64,000 bases of DNA from Bacteriovorax sp. BSW11_IV (GTDB taxonomy: Bacteria; Bdellovibrionota; Bacteriovoracia; Bacteriovoracales; Bacteriovoracaceae). The stretch covers positions 42,831 to 106,830 of the forward strand of contig NZ_AUNE01000025.1 in assembly GCF_000447755.1 (NCBI RefSeq), written 5' to 3'. The notes below the pieces were generated by a model. That model made no database searches, was not told the DNA's origin, and was given only the letters and a program-made list of their open reading frames with translations. The translations under genes and the position numbers were made by a program. This document shows positions 35,890-44,149 of the stretch, piece after piece (the first letter of the stretch is position 1; every line of letters starts with the position of its first letter).

Positions 35890-36009
35890 CTGTTATCCTG
35901 TTACGTATAATCATCTTATCGTAATGGTGATGGGTGAGTTGAGTTAAGAATTTTTGATGTAGAGTTTGAAAATTTAGAAATGTTGTCTTTTGATGAAAAA
36001 GTGATGGAA

Positions 36010-36036
36010 TAAAAAAGGCCCTAATAATTAGGGCCT
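36010..36036 (-). terminator. Terminator of the 36-kb small-protein pair
   Basis: Nine-bp perfect stem AGGCCCTAA / TTAGGGCCT (36016-36036) with a 3-base loop. On the minus strand it is followed by TTTTTT (36010-36015). Confidence 0.9.
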
Positions 36037-36044
36037 AGATTGAA

Positions 36045-36401
36045 TTAAAGTTCTTCACAAACTACAGATTCAACATGGTACCAACCATTTTCGCCAGAAG
36101 CGTGGTCGTATCCATCATAATACCAAGAAACAACTGTTACAGTGTACTTGTCATAGATATTTTGCTCATACTTTTGCTTTCCATAAAGTACTGTTGTGAA
36201 CTTGTAATCTACAATTCCTTGATCAACTACAACTCTTTCTTTTTTAGAAGAAAGAACTTCTAGAGACTTGAATTGACCGCATTCTTTTTCGATACCGTTT
36301 TCAAGTGTTGTGTTTTGTCTTGCATTGTATTCAGAGTTAATTAACTCAGCTGATGCAAAAGTTGATGTTAAAAGAGCTGCTACTACTAATAATTTCTTCA
36401 T
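36045..36401 (-). CDS. Small secreted protein, DQGIVD paralogue B
   Basis: 118 residues. ATG 36401 has GGGAGGA 5 bases upstream. Signal peptide is cut near FASAELINS. The core shares the block KKERVVVDQGIVDYKFTTVLYG with the adjacent upstream gene (KKDRVDQGIVDLYYKMDV), so the two are paralogues that have diverged. Two Cys (ECGQF and VVCEEL) may form a disulfide. Predicted beta-rich. Function unknown. A strong terminator follows. Confidence 0.65.
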   Translation of the reverse strand: MKKLLVVAALLTSTFASAELINSEYNARQNTTLENGIEKECGQFKSLEVLSSKKERVVVDQGIVDYKFTTVLYGKQKYEQNIYDKYTVTVVSWYYDGYDHASGENGWYHVESVVCEEL

Positions 36402-36425
36402 GTGTTCCTCCCAAAGATTCATTAA

Positions 36426-36818
36426 TTAAAGGCAATGGTTATTTTCGTCATTCAAAATTTCAAAAGATAGTTTCTCTTCGTAACGGCGCCAGTTACTATA
36501 GTCACTATCTTCAATTTCAACTGATAGCTTATTAATTGAGATCCCATTTTGATCAAGGTGAGTAACATCCATCTTGTAGTAAAGGTCTACAATACCTTGG
36601 TCAACACGATCCTTCTTAATTGATAGGGAGTCTACTTTAAATGATTCACCTCTTACTCCAAGTGAACATGTTGAAAGTTTTGATTCTAAGTAATTTGCAA
36701 TAACAGGTTTCATATCGAAATTGTTACTTACGATAATTCTTCCTCTTTCAACTCCATTACCAGCATGGGTGTTACCTAGTGATAAAGCGATTAGAGCAAT
36801 GCTTAGAATTGTTTTCAT
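36426..36818 (-). CDS. Small secreted protein, DQGIVD paralogue A
   Basis: 130 residues. ATG 36818 has GGAG six bases upstream. Signal peptide is cut near NTHAGNG. It shares the KKDRVDQGIVD block with the next gene and, like it, has one mid-protein Cys (STCSLG) and a C-terminal Cys (NNHCL). It is 24 bases upstream of its paralogue, in the same transcript by position. I recognise no family. Confidence 0.62.
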   Translation of the reverse strand: MKTILSIALIALSLGNTHAGNGVERGRIIVSNNFDMKPVIANYLESKLSTCSLGVRGESFKVDSLSIKKDRVDQGIVDLYYKMDVTHLDQNGISINKLSVEIEDSDYSNWRRYEEKLSFEILNDENNHCL

Positions 36819-36885
36819 GTGTGACTCCAAAAAAATTAATGAATGTCTTGTACATTGACGATAACTATCTAGGAAATCTTTTGTG

Positions 36886-36900
36886 AGGCGATTATCGCCT
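36886..36900. promoter_or_regulatory. Perfect 15-bp palindrome before the XRE-like gene
   Basis: AGGCGAT-T-ATCGCCT, perfect around one central base, directly upstream of the SD AGGAG (36901-36905) of the regulator gene. It suits a homodimer-binding operator, perhaps for autoregulation by the encoded protein, or an RNA stem next to the ribosome binding site. Confidence 0.5.
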
Positions 36901-36912
36901 AGGAGTATTTTT

Positions 36913-37716
36913 GTGGAGTCTTTTGGTCAGGTTCTCGTCAGGGTTAGATTAGAGAAGGGTTACAAAACATCAAAGAGCTTTTTTAACCATTTAAAAAGTC
37001 GTGGACTCGAGTGCAATTATCAGTATTTCGTTAAGATCGAAAAAAATATTTCATTTCCCTCTGCGCTTATCGTCAATCAAATTGCGAAAGCTCTTCCTGC
37101 TCAGTCAGGGCAAGAAGTTGTTTTGGCCTTTTGTAGTAATCAATTTCATTCATTCGATTATCTATTCAAGAACGGGGCGAATTCTCAAACACAAATAACT
37201 GAGAAAAAAGAAATCCCAAGTCTGAAGATCCAGGGACAAAAAGAATTATCTATTAAGCAGGTCAACACACTTTATAAGAGAAAAGAGAATTATTTTCTAT
37301 TCTTATTATTAACTCTCTCTCGTGCGCCAATTGAATTGAGTGAGGTGAAGAAGTTTAAAGGCCTTGGTAGATCAATTAAAGATTTAGTGGAGAGTGAAAT
37401 GGCGCTAGTAGAAGAAGATAAAATTACCAGCACCTCAACGGAGTTCCGATTCCCCAAAGATTCAGATAGAGAGCTCTCTAGTATATATAATGCCTTTGAT
37501 GACTGGGATGTTGAATTCTCCTATCAATTTAACTTCGATAAAATGATGAACAAAATGATGATACGTAGGATCTCTCCGCGTTATATGAGCGTTATCGAAA
37601 AGCAAATAGAGGCGTTAACTGATCTTGTTCGCCTCTCAGACGAGTCCGATCAGAAGTACAATAACGATGTTCTTCATCTTCAAATTCGTATGAGCAAAGG
37701 GGAGATTCCGGGCTAA
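36913..37716 (+). CDS. XRE-like regulator with DUF4423-like C-terminus
   Basis: 267 residues. GTG 36913 is chosen because AGGAG (36901-36905) is seven bases upstream; a GTG at 36883 has no such site. The first 65 residues form a helix-turn-helix-like domain (FGQVLVRVRLEKGYKTSKSFFNHLKSRG, then NYQYFVKIEKNISFP), as in XRE repressors. Residues about 120-265 resemble the DUF4423/TIGR02147 C-terminal domain (LTLSRAPIELSEVKKFKGL, SPRYMSVIEKQIEALTDLVRLSDES, then VLHLQIRM), common in Bdellovibrionota and Fibrobacteres. The family match is by pattern. A palindrome directly upstream could be its own operator. Confidence 0.65.
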   Translation: MESFGQVLVRVRLEKGYKTSKSFFNHLKSRGLECNYQYFVKIEKNISFPSALIVNQIAKALPAQSGQEVVLAFCSNQFHSFDYLFKNGANSQTQITEKKEIPSLKIQGQKELSIKQVNTLYKRKENYFLFLLLTLSRAPIELSEVKKFKGLGRSIKDLVESEMALVEEDKITSTSTEFRFPKDSDRELSSIYNAFDDWDVEFSYQFNFDKMMNKMMIRRISPRYMSVIEKQIEALTDLVRLSDESDQKYNNDVLHLQIRMSKGEIPG

Positions 37717-37807
37717 TTGGATTTCTTTTTAAAATAACTAGACGTTGAATTAAAAATTGTGCCATTATTTTAAATAATATTAATGAGTTAATGGATTAAT
37801 TTTTAAT

Positions 37808-38491
37808 ATGAATATCGCATTTGTCATTTTAGCTCGTACTCCAGGCCTTAAGCCAATTAGAAATAGACTCTCAAGAACGACGTCGAAAGATTTCGCAGAG
37901 GACTTTTACCTCCATTCTTTAGAGGCCACTGCAGATATGGCCAAGGAAATTGCACGCGTGAACCCAGATTTTAAAATCTACTTTGCTCTAGAGGAAAAAG
38001 AAGGTCTGAAGGCCTCTTATTGGCAAGGGCAAGAGGTTCTTTTACAAGGTGATGGTGGTCTAGGGGACAAGCTTGATAGATTGTATAAAAAACTTCTTAA
38101 AGACCACGATGCAGTCTTTTTCATGATGCCTAATACGGCCCAGATGGCCCCAAATGTTCTAGAATTTGATCTTCTGAATTTCTTAACAAGTGATTATGAC
38201 TATCTACTAGGTAAAACAGACAAGGGTGACTTTTACCTGTTTGGTGGAAGCAAGCCTGTTTCATTTACTACATGGATTGATGTTCCCTATAACTGTGCAA
38301 TTACATTTGATGAGCTTGATCGCGCTCTTTCAAAATCGGGAACAGTTCTTCATATTTCTGAGTCATTTGGAATTTTAGAGAAATCTGATCTTCAAAATTT
38401 CAATCATATCAGTAGTGAAGAGCTTTTAGATTCACAGTTAAAATTGAGGGATCTTGCCCTTAATACAACATTTCAAGATCGTTTTATGTAA
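37808..38491 (+). CDS. DUF2064/TIGR04282-family nucleotide-transferase-like protein
   Basis: 227 residues. The glycosyltransferase A-like fold is indicated by FVILARTPGLKPIRNRLSR at the N-terminus, GDGGLGDKLDRLYKKLLK, and YDYLLGKTDKGDFYLFGG, which align with family blocks K-P-G-x-K-T-R-L, LG-x-R-M and DGGYYLiG. Several usually invariant residues are changed: the basic K-P motif is altered and the GSD segment reads MMPNTAQM. The protein may have lost catalysis or changed substrate. Cytosolic. No pathway neighbours. Confidence 0.7.
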   Translation: MNIAFVILARTPGLKPIRNRLSRTTSKDFAEDFYLHSLEATADMAKEIARVNPDFKIYFALEEKEGLKASYWQGQEVLLQGDGGLGDKLDRLYKKLLKDHDAVFFMMPNTAQMAPNVLEFDLLNFLTSDYDYLLGKTDKGDFYLFGGSKPVSFTTWIDVPYNCAITFDELDRALSKSGTVLHISESFGILEKSDLQNFNHISSEELLDSQLKLRDLALNTTFQDRFM

Positions 38492-39211
38492 TTACTTTTT
38501 GTGGCTAATGTCGCGAATAATTCCAATGACCATGTTCTCATTGAAAACTTTCTCAATGGTGAAATCTATTTCATAAAACTTTGTAACGCCAGACTTGTCT
38601 TCAACAGCATACTCTCTTGTCATCTTTTGTTTTATGAAGAGTTTAGCAAGAGTAGAGAATATAATGCTTTCAGGATAGAATTCGGCAATATTTCTCTCGA
38701 GAATATCTTCTGGAGAGTGAGCATCCTTGCTAAAGAAATTTACAGCAGTACTATTGAGATATTTGATATTACCATTCAGATTACTAACAAAAACTCCAGA
38801 CTTTGCCGTAGAGATGATTTTTGAAATTGAAAATTCATAGAATTGATTTCTTGTGAAGCCTTGGTAGATATTGTTTGTTGGAATATGTATTCCACGAAGT
38901 ATTGTTCTTTCTTTATCCAAGAAATTACCAGTTGAAAAAATCTCGATAAAAGTGCCATCACTATGTTGAAGTCTAAATATAGAAGAAAAATTATCTATTT
39001 CATGGGCAATAAATTGGCGAACGCGATTCATCGTAGCTTCTTTATCGTTTGGATGCAGAAGGTTTTCAAATGTACTAAGAGAGCTCTCCACTTCATGCGC
39101 ATTTCTTCCAAGTTGTGAACACCAAACATCTGAATAAGTAACTTGATTAGTGTTTATATTCCATTGCCAATGGCCAATATTAAAATCCTGGAGAAATGAT
39201 TGGAGCTCCAT
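38492..39211 (-). CDS. Two-PAS-domain protein without output domain
   Basis: 239 residues. PAS 1 runs from about residue 5 to 110 (FNIGHWQWNINTNQVTYSDVWCSQLG, LLHPNDKEA, RLQHSDGTFIEIFSTGNFLDKE). PAS 2 runs from about 130 to 239 (SGVFVSNLNGNIKYLNSTAVNFF, VIGIIRDISHKK). No kinase, GGDEF or other effector follows and the protein ends at the usual RDIS linker, so it may act through a partner. ATG 39211 has GAGG nine bases upstream; a longer frame from 39262 is less likely. Cofactor unknown. Confidence 0.8.
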   Translation of the reverse strand: MELQSFLQDFNIGHWQWNINTNQVTYSDVWCSQLGRNAHEVESSLSTFENLLHPNDKEATMNRVRQFIAHEIDNFSSIFRLQHSDGTFIEIFSTGNFLDKERTILRGIHIPTNNIYQGFTRNQFYEFSISKIISTAKSGVFVSNLNGNIKYLNSTAVNFFSKDAHSPEDILERNIAEFYPESIIFSTLAKLFIKQKMTREYAVEDKSGVTKFYEIDFTIEKVFNENMVIGIIRDISHKK

Positions 39212-39443
39212 ATGCAATTTCCTCTTTTGAAAGCGGTGCAGGTGATTACAAGTAGGAATCATTTTAAGTGATTTTTAATATGAGTGTAAAAAAAATTGAA
39301 AATTTATTAATTATATTAGATGGTTATCATTGTTATCATAGGTTTCTATAAGAATTATCACTGACAACTTAATGTTTCTAATATGTTAAACAATAACGAT
39401 AGAAACAACTATTGTTGTAAAATGTCGAGAACAAGGGAAGAAT

Positions 39444-40202
39444 ATGGAAAATTTAGGGCAGTTTTACTTAAAAAGTAACAATTTTGATGGGCCAAAATAC
39501 ACAATTGAATTTCTCAACAGATTGGTTTCAAATCATCTAGCTTCATTTCCATTTAACAATATTGAAGTATATCAGAGCAAAGGCACTAAGATTTTATCTT
39601 TGGAAACAAAAGACCTCTTCCAGAAAATTGTCGTTGAGAAAAGAGGTGGCTACTGCTTTGAACAGAATAAACTTATGTATGAAGTTCTAAAAGATTTGAA
39701 ATTTAATGTAAGCGCTCATCTCGGTCGCGTTGTTTATAATAGAGAAATAGATGCACCGAGAACCCACAGAATGACTATTCTTAATCTTAATAATCAACTT
39801 TACTTAGTTGATGTTGGCTTTGGTCCTTATACACCAAATCGTATTATTGCTTTGAATGGGGAGAAGACAAATATCTTAGAAGAAAATTATTATATAAAAG
39901 AAAATTCTGGCCTCTATACATTAATTGTAGAAAAGGAAGAAGGACCTTTTAGCCTTTATACATTTGACTTAAATGCCTGCCAAGAATCAGACTTTGAGCT
40001 TGGTAATTACTATACTAATACTCATCCGAATTCTAAATTTGTAAATGAATTAATCATTTCCAAAAAGGATGATGAGAAAATTGTTTTTTATTCAGCAAAT
40101 AAAATTGTGACACTTAAAAATAAGAATCGAAGTGAGATTGATGTTAGCAGTGAAGAAGAATTAAAGAAGGCCATTGAGGAAAATTTCTCATTGGCCCTTT
40201 GA
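39444..40202 (+). CDS. Arylamine N-acetyltransferase-family protein
   Basis: 252 residues with complete N-terminus (YLKSNNFDGPKYTIEFLNRLVSNHLASFPFNNIEV). Triad: Cys71 in KRGGYCFEQNK, His108 in PRTHRMTIL, Asp123 in LVDVGFGPYTP. It is the closest relative in the window of the NAT at 13576-14340, with the same HPNSKFVNELIIS block. The gene stands alone, preceded by a 180-base AT-rich leader with several TTATCA repeats. Substrate unknown. The last 15 bases overlap the convergent metallopeptidase-like gene. Confidence 0.92.
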   Translation: MENLGQFYLKSNNFDGPKYTIEFLNRLVSNHLASFPFNNIEVYQSKGTKILSLETKDLFQKIVVEKRGGYCFEQNKLMYEVLKDLKFNVSAHLGRVVYNREIDAPRTHRMTILNLNNQLYLVDVGFGPYTPNRIIALNGEKTNILEENYYIKENSGLYTLIVEKEEGPFSLYTFDLNACQESDFELGNYYTNTHPNSKFVNELIISKKDDEKIVFYSANKIVTLKNKNRSEIDVSSEEELKKAIEENFSLAL

Positions 40203-41015
40203 ATAATTTAAAACAACATCATCTAAGACACTTTGAACTTGTTCACTTAGATAATTTTTTGCATGTGGATCGAAAATATAATGAGTTAATATTTCAGCAA
40301 AACATTCATGAGTATTGAAAGTTGAATAGAGCGAAGGAAGACCAAGTTCTATTCCCTTTTCTCGCATCAAGTTATAAGATAATTGTCTATAACCATCTTT
40401 GGACAATTTTATTAATTCATCAAAATCATTTTTAGCCTTGGCGTGATCTAGGCCTTCAATAACAAAATCTTTTCCATTCCAGATCCAGCCAATTGCCTTT
40501 TGTACTTGGGGATTGTTCGAAATGTGATCTTGGGCAATATCAAAGTTATGTACTAATTCATGAAATACATTCAGTGCTTTTTTAGGCAGTGGAGAGTAGG
40601 GGTCAGATCTCTGCTCGTTATCAAAAAAACGATCTGAAAATCCAATCATTTTGGTAACAGGGTTAACCCATAGGAGAGCATTATCACTACTTCTTGAGAA
40701 GAGAACTTTTCTATTTGCATGGTCATTATACCAACGGGCCCCGTACTCGATACGGTGGAATTTATGTATGCCTTTTTCTTTGATTGTATTGTAGAAGTGA
40801 TCTAACTTTTCACTCTTCAGCATAGAAAGATAATTGCGAACGAGGGTCTTTTCTTCTTCTTTCCATGGTTTTACATTCACAGCTGTACAATAGCTGTGGT
40901 GAGGGAATTTATCGTTACAATCGAAGGAATCTTCAAACGTAAATAAATCAAGAGCAGATACTGCAAAAGTAGATTTGATACATATAGCGAAGAGGAGCAA
41001 AAATAAGTTTCTCAT
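40188..41015 (-). CDS. Secreted HExxH metallopeptidase-like protein
   Basis: 275 residues. ATG 41015 gives a signal peptide (MRNLFLLLFAICIKSTFAVS); the frame extends to 41039 but that adds residues before the signal. The zinc motif HELVH is at residues 152-156 (NVFHELVHNFDIAQDH), and NTHECFAEILTHYIFDP about 80 residues later could complete the site. Two Cys near the N-terminus may pair. Unassigned family. The gene overlaps the end of the NAT gene by 15 bases on the opposite strand. Confidence 0.62.
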   Translation of the reverse strand: MRNLFLLLFAICIKSTFAVSALDLFTFEDSFDCNDKFPHHSYCTAVNVKPWKEEEKTLVRNYLSMLKSEKLDHFYNTIKEKGIHKFHRIEYGARWYNDHANRKVLFSRSSDNALLWVNPVTKMIGFSDRFFDNEQRSDPYSPLPKKALNVFHELVHNFDIAQDHISNNPQVQKAIGWIWNGKDFVIEGLDHAKAKNDFDELIKLSKDGYRQLSYNLMREKGIELGLPSLYSTFNTHECFAEILTHYIFDPHAKNYLSEQVQSVLDDVVLNYSKGQ

Positions 41016-41129
41016 TGTGAGAAGGTACCAAATGACCATAATTTACGATATAATACATATATAATTTATTGCCTCTGTTGAATAAGTAGACAGTTATAAA
41101 TGGTAGTATTCTCAGAAGGTTAGGGCCGT

Positions 41130-41525
41130 ATGATCACTTTGAAAGACGACGAAATATCATTTTCATTCTCACGTAGCTCTGGGGCCGGTGGCCAAAATGT
41201 GAACAAGGTAAACAGCAAAGCAACTCTTCATTGGGATATCACGCATTCGGAGGCCATATCACAAGGAATAAAAGATCGCTTTTTACAAAGATACGGTCAT
41301 TATATTGTTGGAGACAATGTTGTGATTACTTCCCAAAAGCACAGATCTCAAAATTTAAATATTAAAGAATGTAAGGATAAACTTTTAGAGATGTTACGAG
41401 TTGTTGAACATCCTCCTAAAAAGAGAATGAAGACTAAACCCACTTATTCATCTGTGAAAAAAAGATTAGATAGTAAGAAAAAAGATTCTTTAAAAAAGCA
41501 ATTGAGATCAAAGAAAATTCTGTAG
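41130..41525 (+). CDS. arfB: Alternative ribosome-rescue factor ArfB
   Basis: 131 residues. The catalytic GGQ motif is in SRSSGAGGQNVNKVNSKATL, the release-factor domain 3 signature, and the C-terminus is a basic tail (KKRMKTKPTYSSVKKRLDSKKKDSLKKQLRSKKIL) that enters the empty mRNA channel. ArfB hydrolyses peptidyl-tRNA on stalled ribosomes. Length is typical (E. coli YaeJ 140). TTAGGG is the best ribosome binding site candidate upstream. Not adjacent to ribosome genes except rsgA just downstream. Confidence 0.96.
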   Translation: MITLKDDEISFSFSRSSGAGGQNVNKVNSKATLHWDITHSEAISQGIKDRFLQRYGHYIVGDNVVITSQKHRSQNLNIKECKDKLLEMLRVVEHPPKKRMKTKPTYSSVKKRLDSKKKDSLKKQLRSKKIL

Positions 41526-41554
41526 TTGACATTTTTTTGGATTCTAGTTTAATA
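41526..41554 (+). promoter_or_regulatory. Candidate promoter of the small ORF/rsgA unit
   Basis: Perfect -35 TTGACA (41526-41531) immediately after the arfB stop, 17-base spacer, then TTAATA (41549-41554), a weak -10. It would start a leader containing a 19-codon ORF and then rsgA. Confidence 0.4.
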
Positions 41555-41603
41555 GTATACAGAATATGCATTCGCATTTAATCATAATAACGAGGAGGGA
41601 ATT

Positions 41604-41663
41604 ATGGCCTATGTAAATTTTTTGATGGCAGATGAACTTCTTGTATCAGTAAAAACTCACTAA
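41604..41663 (+). CDS. 19-residue ORF with strong SD, possible leader peptide
   Basis: ATG at 41604 opens 19 codons (MAYVNFLMADELLVSVKTH) ending TAA at 41663. Its ribosome binding site GAGGAGGGA (41592-41600) is one of the best in the window. It lies in the 228-base gap between arfB and rsgA, 90 bases before rsgA. It may be a leader peptide controlling rsgA, or a small protein. Evidence is only the strong SD and position. Confidence 0.35.
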   Translation: MAYVNFLMADELLVSVKTH

Positions 41664-41753
41664 AAAAGAAGTAATTAAAAATTCTGAGCAAGAGTCACTC
41701 CATCTTTTTGTTGGTTATTTAATTTTATTTTAAATTATTTTAAAGGTGGATAA

Positions 41754-42827
41754 ATGAATTCTAATTTTTTAGAAAAGGCAGGACTGCGCTCTTGCTACAA
41801 AAATCAATTAAAGGAAGGGGAAAAACCTTCGGATATAGCACGAATATGTCACGTGCATAGAGATTGTTATATCGGCATTAATTCTCTGGGAGAAGAGGTT
41901 TCTCTAAAACTTGTCGGGGCCGCGCTTAGTGCAGCTCTTGAAAATGATTTTTTACCTGTTGTTGGTGATTTCGTGGTTACACTTGAAAACCCTCTTGCTT
42001 CATTTTCATCAATTGTGCGAATTTTGGAGAGAGAGAATGAAATTGCTAGACATGCTGCAGGTAAAAAACAAACACTTGTTTCGAATATCGATGGTGGATT
42101 AATTTGTACATCCTTAAATCAAAATTTTAAGGTCAATAGACTCCAACGATTTATATCTTTGTTAAGATCAAGTGGAGTGGAACCTGTTGTGGTTCTTACG
42201 AAGCTCGATCTTTATGAAGGGGAGATTGCCATAGAGGACTTTGTTGAAGAGCTTAAATGTGAACTCAAGATAGATAAAGTCATTTGCTTAAGTTTTGAGA
42301 CAGGAGAGAATTTAAATCAATTAAGATCTTTATTGAGTGCTGGTGAATCTTATGTCTTGATTGGATCGTCTGGGGTTGGGAAATCGACGCTTACTAATTT
42401 TATTTTGGGAAGTGATATTCAAAAGACACAGGCAATCAGAGATAGTGACGGAAAAGGTGTTCACACCACAGTTTCCCGTTCTCTACATATACATGAATCA
42501 GGGGTGATTGTAGACACTCCAGGTATGAGAGGACTCATGCTCGTGGCCTCAAGTGATGAGCTTGATGAAAGCTTTAGTGATGTCTCTGAGCTTATTGCAA
42601 AATGCAGGTTTACAAATTGCACTCATCAAAATGAACCAGGTTGTATGATTTTAGGCTCTCTTGAGAGTGGAGATTTAGATTCTGATCGCTATGCAAATTA
42701 TCTGCGTATGAGAAAAGAAGCACTTTATTTACAAAGGCGATCTGATCAGGGCGCATATAGCGAGCAACGAAATAAGTGGAAAAAACTTTCTGTCCAGTAT
42801 CGTAAAGGTAAGAAAGTGAATGTTTAG
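41754..42827 (+). CDS. rsgA: Ribosome small-subunit GTPase RsgA
   Basis: 357 residues. The circularly permuted GTPase order is visible: G4 VVLTKLDLY (about 144-152), G1 GSSGVGKSTLTNFIL (about 202-216), G3 VDTPGMRGL (about 250-258). The zinc site is CRFTNCTHQNEPGC near residue 285. An OB-like N-terminal domain of about 100 residues comes first. RsgA assists late 30S maturation. SD AAGGTGG lies just before the ATG. It may be controlled by a leader with a short ORF. The 3' end overlaps the next convergent gene by 4 bases. Confidence 0.97.
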   Translation: MNSNFLEKAGLRSCYKNQLKEGEKPSDIARICHVHRDCYIGINSLGEEVSLKLVGAALSAALENDFLPVVGDFVVTLENPLASFSSIVRILERENEIARHAAGKKQTLVSNIDGGLICTSLNQNFKVNRLQRFISLLRSSGVEPVVVLTKLDLYEGEIAIEDFVEELKCELKIDKVICLSFETGENLNQLRSLLSAGESYVLIGSSGVGKSTLTNFILGSDIQKTQAIRDSDGKGVHTTVSRSLHIHESGVIVDTPGMRGLMLVASSDELDESFSDVSELIAKCRFTNCTHQNEPGCMILGSLESGDLDSDRYANYLRMRKEALYLQRRSDQGAYSEQRNKWKKLSVQYRKGKKVNV

Positions 42828-43993
42828 AATGAGTTTAAGCTGTTGAAGCAGTTTGAGCCTTTATAGCGGGATATGAGAAGCTGAAGCTCTTGTGTTGAGA
42901 AACCAATGAGTTTTAGCTTCTCGCTGTAAAGTTCAATGATTTCAGATTTTGTAAAACTCAAAATGGAATCATCTTTTTCTAAAAGACTCATGACTTCTTT
43001 TTTTGATGTGGCCAATTCAAATTGTATCTCGACCATCGGCTGAGCCTCGTGATTATTAAGATTTAAACCTTTCTTGAAAAGCTCTATATCGGCAACAGAA
43101 AAATTCATTTTTTTAAAGTCACTGGCTCTGATATCTAAGATAAGTTTTTTAAATTTTGTGAGATAATCTCTTGAGTACCATAGATGAGATAATCCTTTGA
43201 TTAAAGTGTCGCGATCTATTCCTTTTATAAGTTCATTGAAAGAGGATTCGTCTTTAATCAACAAATCATGTCTCTCATTTTTAATGACATCACTTATTCG
43301 ATCTATCAAAGACGAGATATCATCATTTTCTTGATATTCTTGGAGATCAGCAAAAACATAACGACCATCACTAAGAAGATGTGTTGATTTTTTAGAGCTG
43401 AAAAGTTCCGTTTTATTGGTCCAGTCGAGTAGTACCCAGCCATCTTTTTTAGAGTAGGCCACTTGTCCTGTATGGAAGTCACTAATTTCCTCGAACATGG
43501 CGCTTTCTTTAAAAAAGATGAGAAGCTTTTGAATTGCTTCTTCCTTATTTCTGTCACTAATTTTTAGTGTTTTATAATTTTCAAGAAAATGTGTTAGGTC
43601 AAACTCTATCTCTATAACCTGTGCAAGAACATACAGAGAATCCAAGGAAGAGTATCGCTTTGGTATCGCTACTCCATACTTTTCAAGTGTGGGATAGACT
43701 TTGTTAGTATACTGAATATAGCGGTCATTTTCTAGAGGAAGTCTAAGAGCGTACTCTGCTCCAGTTTTAGCGTCACGAACTCTATGGATTGTCGTTGTAT
43801 TTCCCTGACCAAGAAGTTCAATATACTCAAATGATTTTTGATCATTCAATGTTAGCATTCGATCTTCGGGAACTTCTCCCTCGCTAAAATCAAGCTCGGA
43901 GTAGTCCTCGCTTAAATGACCCCTTTCATCGAAAACATCGATGGCGTAAGTTGTTAGAGTCAATAAATAGAGTAGGGCCAAAATTAATTTCAT
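42824..43993 (-). CDS. Signal-peptide-bearing kinase-fold protein
   Basis: 389 residues. A signal peptide (MKLILALLYLLTLTTYAID) is followed by a kinase-like lobe: Gly-rich loop ELLGQGNTTTIHRV (Gly62, Gly64), then YALRLPLEND with Arg84 at the usual beta-3 lysine position. The catalytic-loop candidate is ISDFHTGQVAYSKKDGWVLLDWTN: Asp172 and His174, Gln177 where most kinases have the metal-binding Asn, and Asp190 as the DFG-equivalent. This matches aminoglycoside-phosphotransferase/protein-kinase folds. The last 180 residues are unassigned and helical. It would act in the periplasm or outside, if active. Two key changes (Lys to Arg, Asn to Gln) leave activity open. Confidence 0.6.
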   Translation of the reverse strand: MKLILALLYLLTLTTYAIDVFDERGHLSEDYSELDFSEGEVPEDRMLTLNDQKSFEYIELLGQGNTTTIHRVRDAKTGAEYALRLPLENDRYIQYTNKVYPTLEKYGVAIPKRYSSLDSLYVLAQVIEIEFDLTHFLENYKTLKISDRNKEEAIQKLLIFFKESAMFEEISDFHTGQVAYSKKDGWVLLDWTNKTELFSSKKSTHLLSDGRYVFADLQEYQENDDISSLIDRISDVIKNERHDLLIKDESSFNELIKGIDRDTLIKGLSHLWYSRDYLTKFKKLILDIRASDFKKMNFSVADIELFKKGLNLNNHEAQPMVEIQFELATSKKEVMSLLEKDDSILSFTKSEIIELYSEKLKLIGFSTQELQLLISRYKGSNCFNSLNSF

Positions 43994-44149
43994 AATGTCT
44001 AAAAAATGGACACGCGCCTAATATTTGGGCGTGATCCTTTATTTATAATCAGTATTTCCCCTGATTGGGATTAATATGACTTTTATAGAGCAAATAAAGT
44101 GCCAAAATTAGCATGGACAGATGCTCCTTGTCGCAGGAAAATAATCTTC

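Noticed and set aside
39324..39360. Three TTATCA repeats before the second NAT, like a Fur-type array
   Set aside because: Spacing is irregular (9 then 22 bases) and the gene has no link to iron; may be chance in AT-rich DNA.
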